This document shows, piece after piece, positions 21,853-33,310 of a stretch of DNA of 64,000 nucleotides. This DNA is from Trichobilharzia regenti (taxonomy: Eukaryota > Platyhelminthes > Trematoda > Strigeidida > Schistosomatidae). The notes below the pieces were generated by a model. It made no database searches. It was not told where the DNA came from and saw nothing but the letters and a program-made list of their open reading frames with translations. The stretch spans positions 91,770,319-91,834,318 of the forward strand of contig OX235264.1 in assembly GCA_944472135.2 (NCBI GenBank). The letters run 5' to 3'. The number at the start of each line of letters is the position of its first letter. The first letter of the stretch is position 1. The position numbers and the translations under genes were made by a program.

Positions 21853-22848
21853 TATTCCAGTTGGTTATTTCATATTACTTTGTTTATTAGATATATCACA
21901 CAGTGAAAGAGTATTATTTACTGGATGACGTTACCAACAAAATCTATTGCTCATCATCATATCAATTACAGTCGAACGACTTCGAAACTTGAGTTTTATA
22001 GTTTTCTTTGTTCTCTCCTATTTGTCGTCGTTGGATTAGTAGAATTTTCCAGAGCTCCGACTGGACAGGTGTTGAATCATTCCTATTACACGTGCTGATT
22101 TGCAGTTGATTCGATACACAAAGCTTCCCTTATCAATCTTTCCCTCCACCCTGTTACATTAGATTTCAAAACTGTCATCCTATCCCATCATCCTATTGTA
22201 TGGTTGTGTGCGATTGCATGTAATGCTATGGCTGAACTATTCTCTAGATTTTTTATCTTATTCGGGTCAACTAATCTAGATTTTGCTAGGATTTTTATTC
22301 TGCTCCGCTAGTCTGACTGCCCCTGTTCTACTAGTTTGACCTATGTATTTGACCTGACAATCATTCCGGCAGGGTATTAGATAAACTAAATTGTTTTGTT
22401 TTGAAGGCTCCACAGGATCCTTTAACCGACAAAGGTTGTTTATAATTCAATTTGTGGGTTTCTATGCCACTTTTATTCTTGCCTTGTTAAGAATCCTGCG
22501 AAAGGTTTCCCAGGTCCCTTCTTTGTATGGAATTACTATTGATAATTTAGATTCCTTATTTTTGGTGTTGTCTTGCGCATATTTGACATGCATGTCGTCA
22601 TTAATATTATTATTATCATCATCACTATCACTACTATTATTATTTATTTGTTTTTTACATTTCCCTACCTACTTTTCTGACTAATTTCTCCGGGTAATTA
22701 TTAAGTTTCAAAGCTTATCTTTTATGCTTCGCGTCCTGTCCAGAAAAAGTAATACTGTTTCACTATGTGATACATCCAATAAACAAATTTATATGGAGTT
22801 ACTTACTACCCCAGTGCCCAAGTTTAACACATTTATTCCAGTTGGTTA
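21853..22848 (-). mobile_element. Penelope-like element, family 3, with 15-bp target duplication
   Basis: A 15-bp direct repeat TATTCCAGTTGGTTA flanks the insertion (21853-21867 and 22834-22848). Inside, short inverted arms carry CACACAGTGAAAGAG (left, about 21898) and its complement (right, about 22755). The minus strand from 22700 to 22030 encodes a PLE tail with GIY-YIG words (YIGQTS, LAEHKI-like), broken by stops. The copy is 5' truncated. Confidence 0.78.
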
Positions 22849-23224
22849 ATTGGTAAAATCTTTACTCATAAAACATGAATAATAAACGTGGATGAATTTG
22901 TTCAGTATAAGTTCATTTACACAACCGGTGAGATTTAAGTTATGCACTGAATTAAATCACAGTTTTGAGTTACAAATCAATTAACCAAAACAATCTCCAA
23001 GAGTGCTACCACTCACTAGACATCAAGATACATTCATATGACGTCGTAGCATTTAAATTATCAGCAGAGATTTCAACAGACACTTAGAATTCGATTGACG
23101 AGGAATCCAAACAGTGTATAGTGTTATTATTTTATACAAATTCTATCTTTCCCGTTGATTGACTAGACAGTATTATTCGGCCTCTAGTACGTATATTTCA
23201 ACGATGTTTAAGGATTAAAGTAAT
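22849..23224. other. Intron sequence, no recognised feature
   Basis: No gene, repeat or splice-flanked frame recognised. Confidence 0.5.
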
Positions 23225-23570
23225 GTTATTTTGTGGGTGGTGATTAGCAGTGAAATTGAGGAGGCGTATTTTGTGCTATGAGGAATTCGTCAGCTATTTC
23301 CACTGACTGGAACCCATTCTTTTAAACGAGACAGTCAATTTAAGTGGTAGAAAAGCAATAATAACTCATATCTGCTGCATAAGAGGTGTCTCTCTTTCAT
23401 GTAGCCCAAGTAGTCTAATGGATAACGTTCTGGAGATTAAAAAGGGTGGGTATTGGGTTCAAGTCTTAGGGGGTGAAGCCATTAGTCATTCATAATCATG
23501 GATAAATCCAGCGAAAGAGGACAAAGTGTGCAGTGTGAACTCAACCGTTAGTCAACTTCCACCAGTTAAT
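23225..23570. mobile_element. Inverted pair of Smalpha-like SINEs, degraded
   Basis: The minus hammerhead relic at 23238-23310 (CTGACGAATTCC core region) is followed by a plus tRNA-like head at 23403-23470 (A-box AGTCTAATGG, B-box GGGTTCAAGTC) and a decayed plus hammerhead (23500-23545). Layout as at 12590-12835. Confidence 0.6.
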
Positions 23571-23829
23571 GCTGTTTATCCTTGTTTCACGGGGTAGGAG
23601 AGAATACGTGAAACAAAAAATTAGTAAAATTCTGTTGAAACTGCTTGACTGCAACAAAACCAATGCACAGGATCATATTCCTATATTATTTGAACTACTT
23701 GAGAAATCTTACGATATGGTTTTCACGTTATCACTTTAAGTGAAGTTCTTCCTTGATTCGGTAGACATATGATCTACAGATCTAAATGTAAGTGCTTTAA
23801 TCGAATTCGGTATGATATTTAATTAGATA

Positions 23830-24290
23830 TTTTGATGTGTTTCTGTTCTCTGAACTGGATAGGTGATTTGAGAAGCATTCATTGCCCTACTGGGCAACAT
23901 CTTCAGTGCATACTTCAATTTGAAGTGAAATGAGCTTTAAGAATTCTACACGAGTCTATTAGTCATCTTTCCTGATGGGTGGCCTTTAACGTAATTGGTT
24001 GTTTTTGTGTGTTTTCATACCCTCTAGGCTATTGGTGTGAGAAGGTGTGAAAACCTACCTACACAAAAACAACCAATCACATTCAAGGTCACCCACGAGG
24101 AGAGATGACTAATTAACTCGTGGAGAAATCTAATAGTTCACTTTAATTCAAATTGAAGTATGCGCTGAAGATGTTGCCCAGTAAGGCGACGCTGAAAGCT
24201 TCATAAATAAACTATCCAGCTAGCTCAGAGAACACAACCACATCAAAATCACTCACCTGAGCTACAAATCTTGTCTATCATATTTAACTA
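23830..24290. mobile_element. Palindromic fold-back Penelope-like derivative
   Basis: The left arm (about 23835-24033) and right arm (about 24060-24275) are reverse complements with almost no centre. Both carry the family-2 3' sequence (CGCTGAAGATGTTGCCC in sense orientation on the right). No ORF remains. Flanks ATTTAATTAGATA (about 23818) and ATTTAACTAGATA (about 24284) look like a target duplication with one mismatch. The hairpin would have roughly 200-bp arms. Confidence 0.78.
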
Positions 24291-24379
24291 GATACATTAA
24301 GCTTTAATCAACATGTTTTAAACGAAATCACGTATGAGAGAAAATATCCGCCCGTAATAAATTCTCTGGCGAATAGGTT

Positions 24380-24680
24380 ACAGATGTCATACGAGTTATT
24401 ATTATTGTTTTTACCGTTCATCGCTTTATTTCCGAGTGGAATAGTGGCCCTCAGCAGCACATCCTTATTGCACTCGAATTTCAGTGGTCTTTCTTATCTA
24501 GCTTCAAAACTACCAGCAAGCTTTCACCTTCTCTCCACAAGATTTCCTCCAAGATATCGTCGGATATCTGGCCAGTTACTTTTCATTCAAGTCTCATTTA
24601 GAAGGGTTCTGAGTGCCAAGCAGTCTACAGATCTCCTCAGAGTATTTCCAGTTCATCGCAAAATATAAAAAATGGACAAT
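24380..24680 (-). mobile_element. RTE-like element B, 3' fragment
   Basis: Begins at a TTATTATTATTG tract on plus and carries the B 3' words CCTCAGCAGCACATCC and TTGCACTCGAATTTC-like sequence. Non-coding remnants only. It lies 130 bp from exon H. Confidence 0.55.
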
Positions 24681-24810
24681 AAATCTCGGTATATTGTCCC
24701 TGCGACCACTTAATTCCCACAGTAAATTCAATAATATATATGGCATGTTTATGAAATTAACTATGACTTGTGTATAAGGAAAATGGAATGAGGTTAGTAA
24801 AATCACTTAC

Positions 24811-24913
24811 TTTTAAGTGAATCACTATTGGGAATGTACTCATAATTATTTGTATCGAAGAAAAACATATCAGATAATTCCCTGATAACTGTAATTGGTT
24901 GTTGACATGGTGT
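24811..24913 (-). CDS. PLCL: PLCL-like exon H: X-Y linker
   Basis: The 103-bp exon lies between a GTCACAG acceptor and GTAAGT. It encodes residues 349-383, with ITVIRELSDMFFF matching the 'L..ELSDL' motif that precedes the Y domain in PLC proteins. It starts in phase 0 and ends one base into a codon; both ends agree with the flanking exons. Confidence 0.8.
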
Positions 24914-25311
24914 CTGTGACAAGAGAAGAGGACAGAAGGAAAATAAAGAGGGATGTATAACTAATATTTGTCATCTGAAGAAAACAATAATAATGAAAAT
25001 GCTTAATAACTATTGATTATAACAGCAGAACACAGAGTTATTTTTTGCATTGAGCTACATACTACTGATTGATTGAGATGAGTAGTTGTGTAGCACTCAT
25101 ATAAACTTGAATTGTTGGCTTGCTGGCCAACCAGATCGAAGTGATCCAGGCACCAGACAGATGTTCCCGACATTTTTGGCCAAACAGACCAGAGGTGTAA
25201 CTGATTTTGTTCAACTGAAAGGGACAAATAAGTACATAGCACGCGAATTCTGACTTACCACTTAGACAGAATGGTAATACACTGAGTAAATCAGTATTTT
25301 ACAAATACAGG

Positions 25312-25535
25312 ATTCGATGGAGGATTTCATCATGAGCTGATATCAGTTAGAGAGCCATTGGAAAACCAGCCGCGAGTATAGGACAGCTGTTTCGTCCCAG
25401 TTTCGGATTCTTCATCAGTAACGCACTCACCGCTAGGGTTGGAACCCAGGACCTTCTGGTTACAAGGTGAGCTCGTAGGCCATTGAGGCACTGGGACCCT
25501 ATCCAATGGCCCATGATGAAATCCCCCATCCAATC
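25312..25535 (-). mobile_element. SINE III, full minus copy
   Basis: The minus strand has a tRNA-like head (25505-25430; CAGTGCCTCAATGGCC, CTTGTAACCAGAAGG, B-box GGGTTCCAACCC), a hammerhead-like segment (25376-25424) and the tail TAACTGATATCAGCTCATG. It forms a head-to-head pair with the copy at 25610-25915. Confidence 0.75.
25376..25424 (-). ncRNA. Hammerhead-like motif of SINE III
   Basis: Contains ACTGATGAAGA, a GGGAC stem-II strand, GAA, and stem III ACA/TGT with a GC loop and a GTC cleavage triplet. C3 reads A if the core is ATGAAGA. Stem I is mutated on its 3' side. Confidence 0.5.
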
Positions 25536-25609
25536 AAACAAAACCCTTCACAAAACCAATACTTCAAAATTAATCTGATGCTCACTAGCGACTCGCCCTA
25601 TTCAGGAAG

Positions 25610-25915
25610 TTAACCTGGGGTTCTAGTGGGAAGCCGTGTCCAGTAGGGTACAGCAGTTTGAAGATGAGGCAGTAACTTACCGAAGGAGGCATTGCGAAAT
25701 GGTCGCACTATATCGTGAACTGGCAGAAGTTAAACTTCATGGGTAAATATCTCAATGGTCTATGAGCTCATCTTGTAACCTGAAGGTCCTGGGTTCAAAC
25801 CCTGGATGTGGGTATGCTCTAATGAAGAGCCCCAAACTAGTCTGACGAAACATCTCGCCAATACTCTTAGATTTACGAATGGTTTTCTACCTTAAGTCAA
25901 CTCGTGATCGAATAT
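25610..25915 (+). mobile_element. SINE III with 5' extension
   Basis: The 5' extension (GGTTCTAGTGGGAAGCCGTG...) is also seen at 53310-53450 and 33205-33300. It is followed by a tRNA-like head (25750-25810; TTGTAACCTGAAGG, B-box GGGTTCAAACCC) and a decayed hammerhead-like segment at 25818-25860 (AATGAAGAGCC, GACGAAACATCT). Confidence 0.7.
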
Positions 25916-26459
25916 GTGACCAGTCAAACCAACACTTGCAAGCGACAAGTCTTTCAGTAAAGCCGTCAAAACAGCAGTTAGACTAATTCGGATTAGGTTT
26001 TATTTCGAAAAATAAATAGCCTTATAATCATTCTATGCAGTCGTTTGCTCTTATATTTTATCTCTTTTATACAATGATTGGCTGTGAAGTTAAAAATTAC
26101 GAATTAGAAGAAGTTAGAATAAACTGGCTATTGGATTTAGTCCTAGTGATTGATTGATCAACGAGCTCGCCTCGTAACCTGAGTATTTGGGATTCGATCC
26201 CCCTTAAAGCCACAGATAATTACCGCCGAAGGGTCCTCCCGTGGTTTTGTAACTAAAATCAGTTCGCGATGAAAAAGAAAGATATTTATATCGACTAAAT
26301 CACTCAGTGAATCCACAAATTATACAATGAAAGGTACTTTGATTGGATACTAGTGAGTAACTAGTATCATGTGTCTAGGCCTTTACTTCGTGGTGACAGA
26401 GTTTAATCAATCACGTGCGAAATGTGGGCACCATGCTAGGTGCATTTAGAATATATTAC

Positions 26460-26790
26460 GAGTTGATCATTGATTGATATCAGCTAGAGAATAATTGAAA
26501 ACCAGTATTGGAGTACTGCTAGACAGCTGTTTCATCCTGGTTTGGGAATCATCGGAATTTCGCACCCAGCACCAAAACTCGAACCCAGGACCTTCCAGTT
26601 ACAAGACAAGCTGGTTCGTATACCATTCAGCCACTGGGACCCGATTCAATAGCCAGCCTATGAATTCTAATTTTTACCAACTTGTGATTTACCACGACCT
26701 CAACCAATGTCATCGATGGGACACACTTCCTCACACTTGACTGGTTGTACCTCACTGGTCACGACGTCTCACTAGAACTCCAGGAAACTT
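26460..26790 (-). mobile_element. SINE III, minus copy with 5' extension
   Basis: The minus strand has the tRNA-like head at about 26640-26575 (CTTGTAACTGGAAGG, GGGTTCGAG), a GATGAAACAGCTGTC segment at 26521-26535, and the tail GATATCAATCAATG. The 5' extension runs to about 26790. Confidence 0.7.
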
Positions 26791-27009
26791 CATCCTGTAG
26801 CAAGTCATTTAGAATTGTTGTTATTTTTAGGCGTTTGGAGGCAATTCACAGGAATACGACTTCTTTCAGTATTGCAGATGCGCCTTGGTGACTGGTGAGT
26901 GAAAACAGACACGAAACCTAGGTCAAGTAAGGCTTCCTGCTGACTGCCTCCAACTAGCCTTCAGTAAGCAAAGATAATTTTGGAAAAATAAAAAAAACTT
27001 CTCGCTTAC

Positions 27010-27457
27010 AACATATGATGAAGTAAAAATCCGTTTAATATTAGCTACACCACCATTCATCCATTTTTCTGGTTCATTGTTCATCGTAGCTGTTGTTGTT
27101 GTACCTTTCGGTAGTCGTTTCCCTTTCAATAAAATACGTCCTATAAGATCACGTGGTGATGGCCACCGTACAAATGAACCGTCTGATGTATAAACTGTTG
27201 ATTCATTCTTTAAGTCAACAACTTGTAGACTATTCTTTCGATAGGCTTTGTGAACACTACTCCCACCGATAGTGGAGTTATGATATCTCGCCTTTTCAAC
27301 TTGATCTTCAATTTCCAACTGTGATTCACTCAAGTTAAAGGTGAACTCTGAGTTTGGCAGGAGTAAACGATGACCAAGACAACAACGAAGAAAAGTGACA
27401 AGTACACTTTGTTGAGCTTGTGATGCATAACATTCAATTGATACTATCACTGGATAT
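27010..27457 (-). CDS. PLCL: PLCL-like exon G: end of X domain with insertion
   Basis: The 448-bp exon lies between a TTATAG acceptor and a GTAAGC donor. It encodes residues 199-348. It starts EYPVIVSIECYASQAQQ, keeping Glu390 (E207) but replacing the following Asn-His with Cys-Tyr. A polar insert of roughly 60 residues (about 233-293) precedes the conserved SPRDLIGRILLKGKRLP; in most PLCs this spacer is about 20 residues. The two substrate-phosphate lysines remain (K310, K312). The tail (317-348) starts the X-Y linker. Confidence 0.88.
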
Positions 27458-27891
27458 CTATAAATACACATAGAAACATAACAGGAAGAATATAATAGTG
27501 TGGTGAAATGTATTCAAGGAATCAGCTATCAGTCTATATCATCTGTCATTCTGTATACCTTTTTATTGGCTAATATTAATAATCATATAGGGAAGTAAAT
27601 AAGCATAAAATTATGCATACTACTGATTAATTGAGATGACTAGATGCATACTACTTATATCTGAAATCGGGTGTGAGGTGAGTCAAACCGGGGTGTACTA
27701 CTCATAAGCTTGGCTCTGAACGAGCGAAACGGCCATCGGTCATCTGGCTAGCTAGCTAGCAGTCATTACTGTTTGACACCATTCATGCCAATCAATCACT
27801 ACCATATAGTTCTATGCAAATATTCTAGCTCTCTCGATTACCACCTATATTATCAAATAGACCACGTTTGTGACTTCCGCAACTGAATGGT

Positions 27892-28211
27892 GTGGATTGT
27901 TATCTGCTAATCAATTTTTGTAATATTGATATAAAATTCATATTTGAATCAGAAAATGAACAAGGAGAATTAGCTCTAGTGTTGGATTGTAAAATAAAAC
28001 GAATAGAAGAGGGTGAACTACACACTAGCGTTTATAGAAAACCAACTCATTCTGCTAACAGATATTTAGACTTTATTTCATCTCATCCGCTGTCTGTCTG
28101 TAAAGGCTGACTTAGATAAGTATCCAACAAACCAAGCAATAACACTAAATAGCACAAGAAAAGACCCAGATGATGAAATAAAACAGGTAGAAGAGGCGTT
28201 GGTGTTAAATA
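27892..28211 (+). mobile_element. Penelope-like element, 5' portion (RT), interrupted
   Basis: The open frame reads ALVLDCKIKRIEEGELHTSVYRKPTH, the conserved LDC...SVYRKPTH region of PLE reverse transcriptases, then a frame continuing to VEEALVLN. The element is split by an RTE insertion at 28212-29147 and resumes at 29159. The target duplication GGTGTTAAATA is at 28201-28211. Confidence 0.82.
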
Positions 28212-29147
28212 TTATTATTATTTACTATTAAATTTTTTAATTCCTAGAGGAACATAGGGCTTCAGCTGCGCGTCTCCATTGCCTTCAGTTTCCTTCCAAC
28301 TTTTTCACTCCGCTCCAAGTCTGCCCACATGCTTTCATCTCCTCCTCACATGACCTCCTCCATGTCACCCTCACACTGACGATCAACTCGCCGCTTCCGT
28401 TCAGGTACCACTCCAGGGCTTTTCTAATGATGTCAATTGATGGTTTCCTCAGAGTATGGCCAATCCATAAACATTTCTTCCTGCTAATATACTGCACAAT
28501 CAGTACCCGGTTGTTTCGCTCATTTTCAGAGATTACTGTTGATCTTTTCTGGCCGACCATCTGATCTTGAGTGGTATTGAGCGAAGACAACTGTTAATGA
28601 AGGTCTGAAGTTTGTTTGAGATGCTCTTTATGATGCGCTGGCCAAGTCTCTGATCCGTATAGTAAGTAGCAGTGACTTCACATTGGAGTTGAAAAAACCT
28701 GATCTTATTTTTGATGCTGAGTGTTGTTGACCTCCACACAGACTTAAGGGTAATGAAAGCCTGTCTTGCTTTTCCGATTCTGGCTTTGATATCCTCGTCA
28801 GTTCCGCCCGCCTGTAGTTGAAACGATGCTTCTCAGGTAGGCAGGTAGGTGAAGGAGGTTGTTTCTTTCAAGTTATTCCCATTTATGCTGGCTGATTGTT
28901 GTCTGTTGTTGTTGTTGGTCAGGAATCTTCATCACCTCTGTTTTATCTATGTTCACTTGAAGTCCTATCCTTGATGCTTCTTCTGACAGCTTTTTGCTTT
29001 TCACCTGCATGTCTTCCAGTTTGTGGGAAATCAGACATATGTTATCATCGACGAAGTCCAGATCCTCCAAGTTTTTTGTATGAGACCATTTTATGCCTGT
29101 TTCCTCATTGCCCGTTGTCTGTCGCATTATCCAATCTACTGCAATCA
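28212..29147 (-). mobile_element. RTE-like element B nested in a Penelope-like element
   Basis: Minus-strand frames give GNEETGIKWSHTKNLEDLDF with a decayed catalytic box (FVDDNICL), then INIDKTEVMK-type sequence, ARIGKARQAFITLKSVW, and CLWIGHTLRKPS to the C-terminus. The 3' end (left side on plus) is a TATTATTATT tract at 28211-28221. The 11-bp repeat GGTGTTAAATA at 28201-28211 and 29148-29158 is its target duplication. 5' truncated, about 936 bp. Confidence 0.85.
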
Positions 29148-29600
29148 GGTGTTAAATAACTATCCTATAAATTTCATTAGGAAGATCCAAAAAGGCCATA
29201 CCATATAAAGATGGGGGGCATCTGAGACCCTACGTAGGATTCTTAATACATCAGGAATTAGTGTGGCATTCAAACCTACAAACTTACTCAGGTAGGACAA
29301 GCTCTGTAGGCTAAAAGACTTGGTGGACCCAATTAGACAAAATAATATAATTTACAGAATACCTTACAATGACTGTGAGTTAAGTGAACCACATAGATCA
29401 AACTAGTAGGTCAGGGATAGTCAGATTTTCGGAACATAAGAATTTAGCTAAGGTAAGGAATGGTTGACCCCGAGAAGATAAGCAATTTAGAAAAAAGCTC
29501 AGCGATTGTACTGTATGCATTAACACAAAACCACGCAATAGGGTGAGAGAGTGTTAAGATTCTAAGAAGTAATATAGGTAGGTGGAGATAAAGGGAGATT
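29148..29600 (+). mobile_element. Penelope-like element, 3' portion after the RTE insertion
   Basis: After the second GGTGTTAAATA the frame resumes as NNYPINFIRKIQKGHTI, which aligns with NNYPGKLIRKYAGKM of the copy at 47227-47412. Further words SETLRRILNTSGISVAFKP and LCRLKDLVDP follow, then a start of a GIY-YIG region with stops. Removing the RTE and one TSD copy restores continuity. Confidence 0.8.
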
Positions 29601-30385
29601 GATTACTGAATCCTGGTTCATCGAGTCTACATCCAACACAACACACGCGACAGGAATGACTCAATGCAAATGCCAGAAATATGAAAGATATTATTACCAC
29701 CAGTCAATCAAATCAGAGAAGGATAATAAATAATCTCAAAATTCCATTTCAATTCGAGCACATCACAACATTCTAACAAGTAACTCATTATGATTATAAA
29801 AAACACTCGTCTTATTTCCCATCTGATTGATACGTGTGTTCATTCAACATTGAGACACTTGATTTTTCATCTTAGATACTTTTAGAAAGCTGAAGATATA
29901 CGACACCTGATAGGTAACGAATTTTCAAGCAGAAACATCTTTTCTAACAGAGATAATACTTTCCTTTTATGAGGAATAAAGGCTTAAAAAGGGAACCTTA
30001 AAACTAACACAACATTCTTGCATTGAATAGGCTTATACTAAAGGTAGTATGACTTTTTGACTTCAAAACATTTAAACATTAATTGGAGGCATCTAGAAAT
30101 ACTGTATTCTAAAAACTATTGTACCTTGTGACGGTGTGCAGATACCAGGAAACACCATTTGAAATTAAACTGGTTTCTCTGTAAACAGAAACTTTCTTCG
30201 ACTGGGCACTAACAAGTCTCACGAGTTTAGTCTTTTGTTTGGTGCAGACTGAATTCCACTGATTGATAGCTTGAAATATTATGCCAAAGTTTTTCATGTA
30301 GTATGAGTAATATTTAAAGTTTTGAAATGAATGAACACATCAAAGGGAGTTTAACTGAAGAAATTTTCTTCTTTTGTCTACAAAG
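29601..30385. other. Intron sequence, no recognised feature
   Basis: No gene, repeat or splice-flanked exon recognised. Confidence 0.5.
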
Positions 30386-30389
30386 TTGA

Positions 30390-31370
30390 GAGTAATAATA
30401 GTAATAATAATATTGCAACACAGGGCTTCATCAACATATCTCCAATTCATTCTACTTCCTGATGTCCTCTACAGCTGACTAACTCTCTCAGCCCATCCTC
30501 CAACTCACACCATCTTCTCCATGTCACCATTACACCGACCACCCACTTGCCGCTCCCCATTCGGATTCCACTGGAGCGATGGTCTGCATTGAGTGGGATG
30601 TCATTCGACACCCTCTCTCCAGTGTATGCCCCTTCAATACATCTTCTTTTTTTCCAAAATATTTTTAAGCAATCGAATCTCGATTGTTCGTTTGTTCCAC
30701 TGCAGATTTATATGCTGCTAATTCTTTCTGGCCAGCTAGCTGGCCATTCAACCTTCAGCATGGAGCTAACAAAGGTGGTAGCTATTGATAAGTCAGCAGC
30801 AAGCTGTTTAAAGTGCTTTACATGATGCATGTGCACTGCAAGTTTTTGACTTGTATAGAAGAAGAAGACACTGACTGACTGGCTAACTTCGAATTTGTGT
30901 TGAAAATCCGAATGTTGTTTTTTATGCTTGCTACGTGAGTGATTGCAGAAGATTTTCAAAGTGGTTTCAGGTTAATGAAAGCGTATTTTACAATTCCAAT
31001 TCTGACTGGTTGGTTGGCTTTGACATGTTCATTCGTGGTGACTGCGTGTGGTTGAAACCGTGCTTCCTGGCTGGATAATTGAAGGGAGTAACCTCTGTCA
31101 AACCCCTAAAGTTGATGATTATTCTTGCTGGTTGTTGTTGTTGTTGTTGCTGTTGATGGTGGTGGTTATCTTGATCACCTTCAATCCGTCCTTTCTACGC
31201 AGCCTGATTCTCAGTCAGTTTTTTTTTTATTTTCGCCTGCAATTGTTGGGTTGTGTTCGTCATTAAACATAAATCAGCCACCCGCGCAAAATCCAGATCC
31301 TCTAGAATCATCTTGTCGGTCTAATGTATTCCTGTCTTCTCACTTTCCAGTCGGTGGTTAAATCTATATC
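30390..31370 (-). mobile_element. RTE-like element B, 3' part, degenerate
   Basis: The 3' end is an AATAATAGTAATAATAATATT tract (30392-30413, plus). The body shares with other B copies the words GGCTTCATCAACA, TTCTCCATGTCACC and TCTTTCTGGCCAGCTAGC. A GTTGTTGTTGTTGCTGTTG stretch at about 31134-31152 corresponds to a glutamine run also present in the copies at 28900 and 50220. Confidence 0.68.
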
Positions 31371-32244
31371 AAAATATATGTTAGGCTTTTGTTCAAAACA
31401 ATAATTCAGTGAAATTGTAAATTCCATTCTATTACTCGAAGATGTAAAAAATTTATTTTATTATCACCATGTTTCATTGAAAACTAATCCAATAAAAAAA
31501 ATGTAAGTCCACTGAAATGTCAGTGGAATTGAGCTTTCCATCAACTATAGAAATAGATATTCAATTCTGTATAGTTTGACACTATTCAACTGAAGATGAA
31601 GACGAACATTCACAGATTTCTTTCTTTACCTTCCAGTTGTAATATATAGGGTTCAAACACTTTGCAAATGTTGCAGCTGCTAGTCTCATACTCATTCTCC
31701 CTTCCCCTCCCTTCTACGTTTCTTTCAAGCCAGTAAACCATCAGAGGTTCAGCAAACCATCAGTTGGGAGTCGAACGCAGACGGTGTAAATAGTTGCCGT
31801 TCATTCTACCATTGAGATAATATTAGATAAGAATGTGTATAGATTGCACAGTATATTACAACTAACTTTGTAGCACCGTTGGTGGTTCTGCTGCAGAAGA
31901 CTCGGCAACCATGCTTTAAGTGGTCCAGGGTTCTATCTTCAACCGACACACTCACTCCTAAAACTAACTCAGCCAATAATAATGCAGATAAAGAGGGATG
32001 GTTTGGTGTGAGAATATTAACATCACTAAGTAAAACAATACAACCACTGCTAGGGAAAATCCGAAACTCTAGCTTGAATCACTGTATTCCACTAGGCATA
32101 TGAAGGAATAAAAAAAACAGACTTTTTCTCTACCCGACAATTTTTCCATATTACGCATTACATTTCTAAGCATCTCATTTTATCATAAAGGTAAAGGGCT
32201 GAATAATGCAAAGCAAAAAAAAAAGACAAGCAGTTATTACTCAC
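31371..32244. other. Intron sequence, no recognised feature
   Basis: No gene or repeat recognised up to exon F. Confidence 0.5.
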
Positions 32245-32365
32245 TCTGAACGAATGAATGCAAAATCATGTATTGTATTTAATACAGCTTGTATTGGAAT
32301 ACCAGGAGGTCGTGAGTTTACACGTCTGACAACTGGATGACCATCATGACCGTCGTAGACTTCAA
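32245..32365 (-). CDS. PLCL: PLCL-like exon F: X domain with lost catalytic histidine
   Basis: The 121-bp exon lies between ATCAAG and GTGAGT and encodes residues 159-199. It begins LEVYDGHDGHPVVRRVNS. Aligned to the usual '[21 protein letters not shown]', Asp343 is Glu (E160) and the second catalytic histidine His356 is Arg (R173); the whole YHGHT motif is gone. Later residues (VLNTIHDFAFIRSE) return to a normal PLC pattern, so local divergence is more likely than a wrong frame. This exon is the main evidence that the enzyme is inactive. Confidence 0.87.
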
Positions 32366-32699
32366 CTTGATTAGAAAAATGAAGAGTAAAGTAGAATGTA
32401 TTATTGTTTGTTAATAATTGGTAGTGATAAGGATTTCAAATAATGTAAATACATTTTCAATAAGAAGCAATTAAAATATGTTGGTATTGCTATTGCACTT
32501 AAACCAGTTATATTTATGCAAGTATTGAGTTCTGTTATGGGTTATTTTTAGTATGATTTCATAATCTATCACGTTATTCCGCATCAAATCACTTTTCCCC
32601 AGACAGTTAACAGGGAAGGTTGATAAATGAAACGTCTAAGATAAAAGTTCCATTGTTTCTTGAAGATACTTCGAAATTTCTGTTGACTGATTCTTACTG

Positions 32700-32955
32700 A
32701 GACAACAAGTTGGCTCTTTTTGCTGACATGTTGGTTAGTGGTGCGGATAATTTGGTAATGCTTTGACGTTAAAAAAGGTGTCACTTGGTTGCTGCAAGCT
32801 AGTAGTAGAATTTACAATGAAAGCTTCTTCCAGTGGTTTCCGGATCCAATTCTCAGGAAAAACACTAACACTCACCGGATATACCGGCATATCCAACTGG
32901 CAAGTCCTGGATAGGATGAAATGTGCATCCTAAATTCCTCTGTTAACCATCCCTA
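32700..32955 (+). mobile_element. Smalpha-like SINE relic
   Basis: A decayed tRNA-like head (about 32733-32800; GGATAATTTGGTAATGC, CACTTGGTTGCTG) and a hammerhead relic at 32889-32936 (CCAACTGGCAAGTCC, GGATGAAATGTGCATCC). Split by unrelated bases. Confidence 0.5.
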
Positions 32956-33204
32956 ATTAATTGTCTTATGGATTTACATAGTATGCAAAACTTTTCTGCA
33001 GTGTTGTATGTGACATAAGATGATATATTCTAATACTGTTTTCAATTAGACCTCCTCAGGTACTACACTAATATCTGAAAATTCATGCAAATAAAGATTA
33101 AATGTCAAACAGTCACGGGTAAAAGCATGAACAAAACTCATTTGAATGTGTATTCTGTTTCATTCAATTGATGGTGACCATTTGATAGACAAAATGAAAT
33201 ATAA

Positions 33205-33310
33205 TAGGAAGCCGTGACCAGCAGGGTACAACAACAGGTCGGGAGTGAGGATAAGTACTCGCCACCGGTGACATCAGGCTAGTGGTCACGCCATATCATG
33301 AATTCATTAC
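33205..33310 (+). mobile_element. SINE III 5'-extension fragment
   Basis: Words GAAGCCGTGACCAGCAGGG and GGTCACGCCATATCATGAATT match the extension at 25612-25730 and 53320-53430. The tRNA-like head is absent. A (TA)n tract is at 33408-33424. The stretch 33425-33831 has no recognised feature. Confidence 0.5.
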
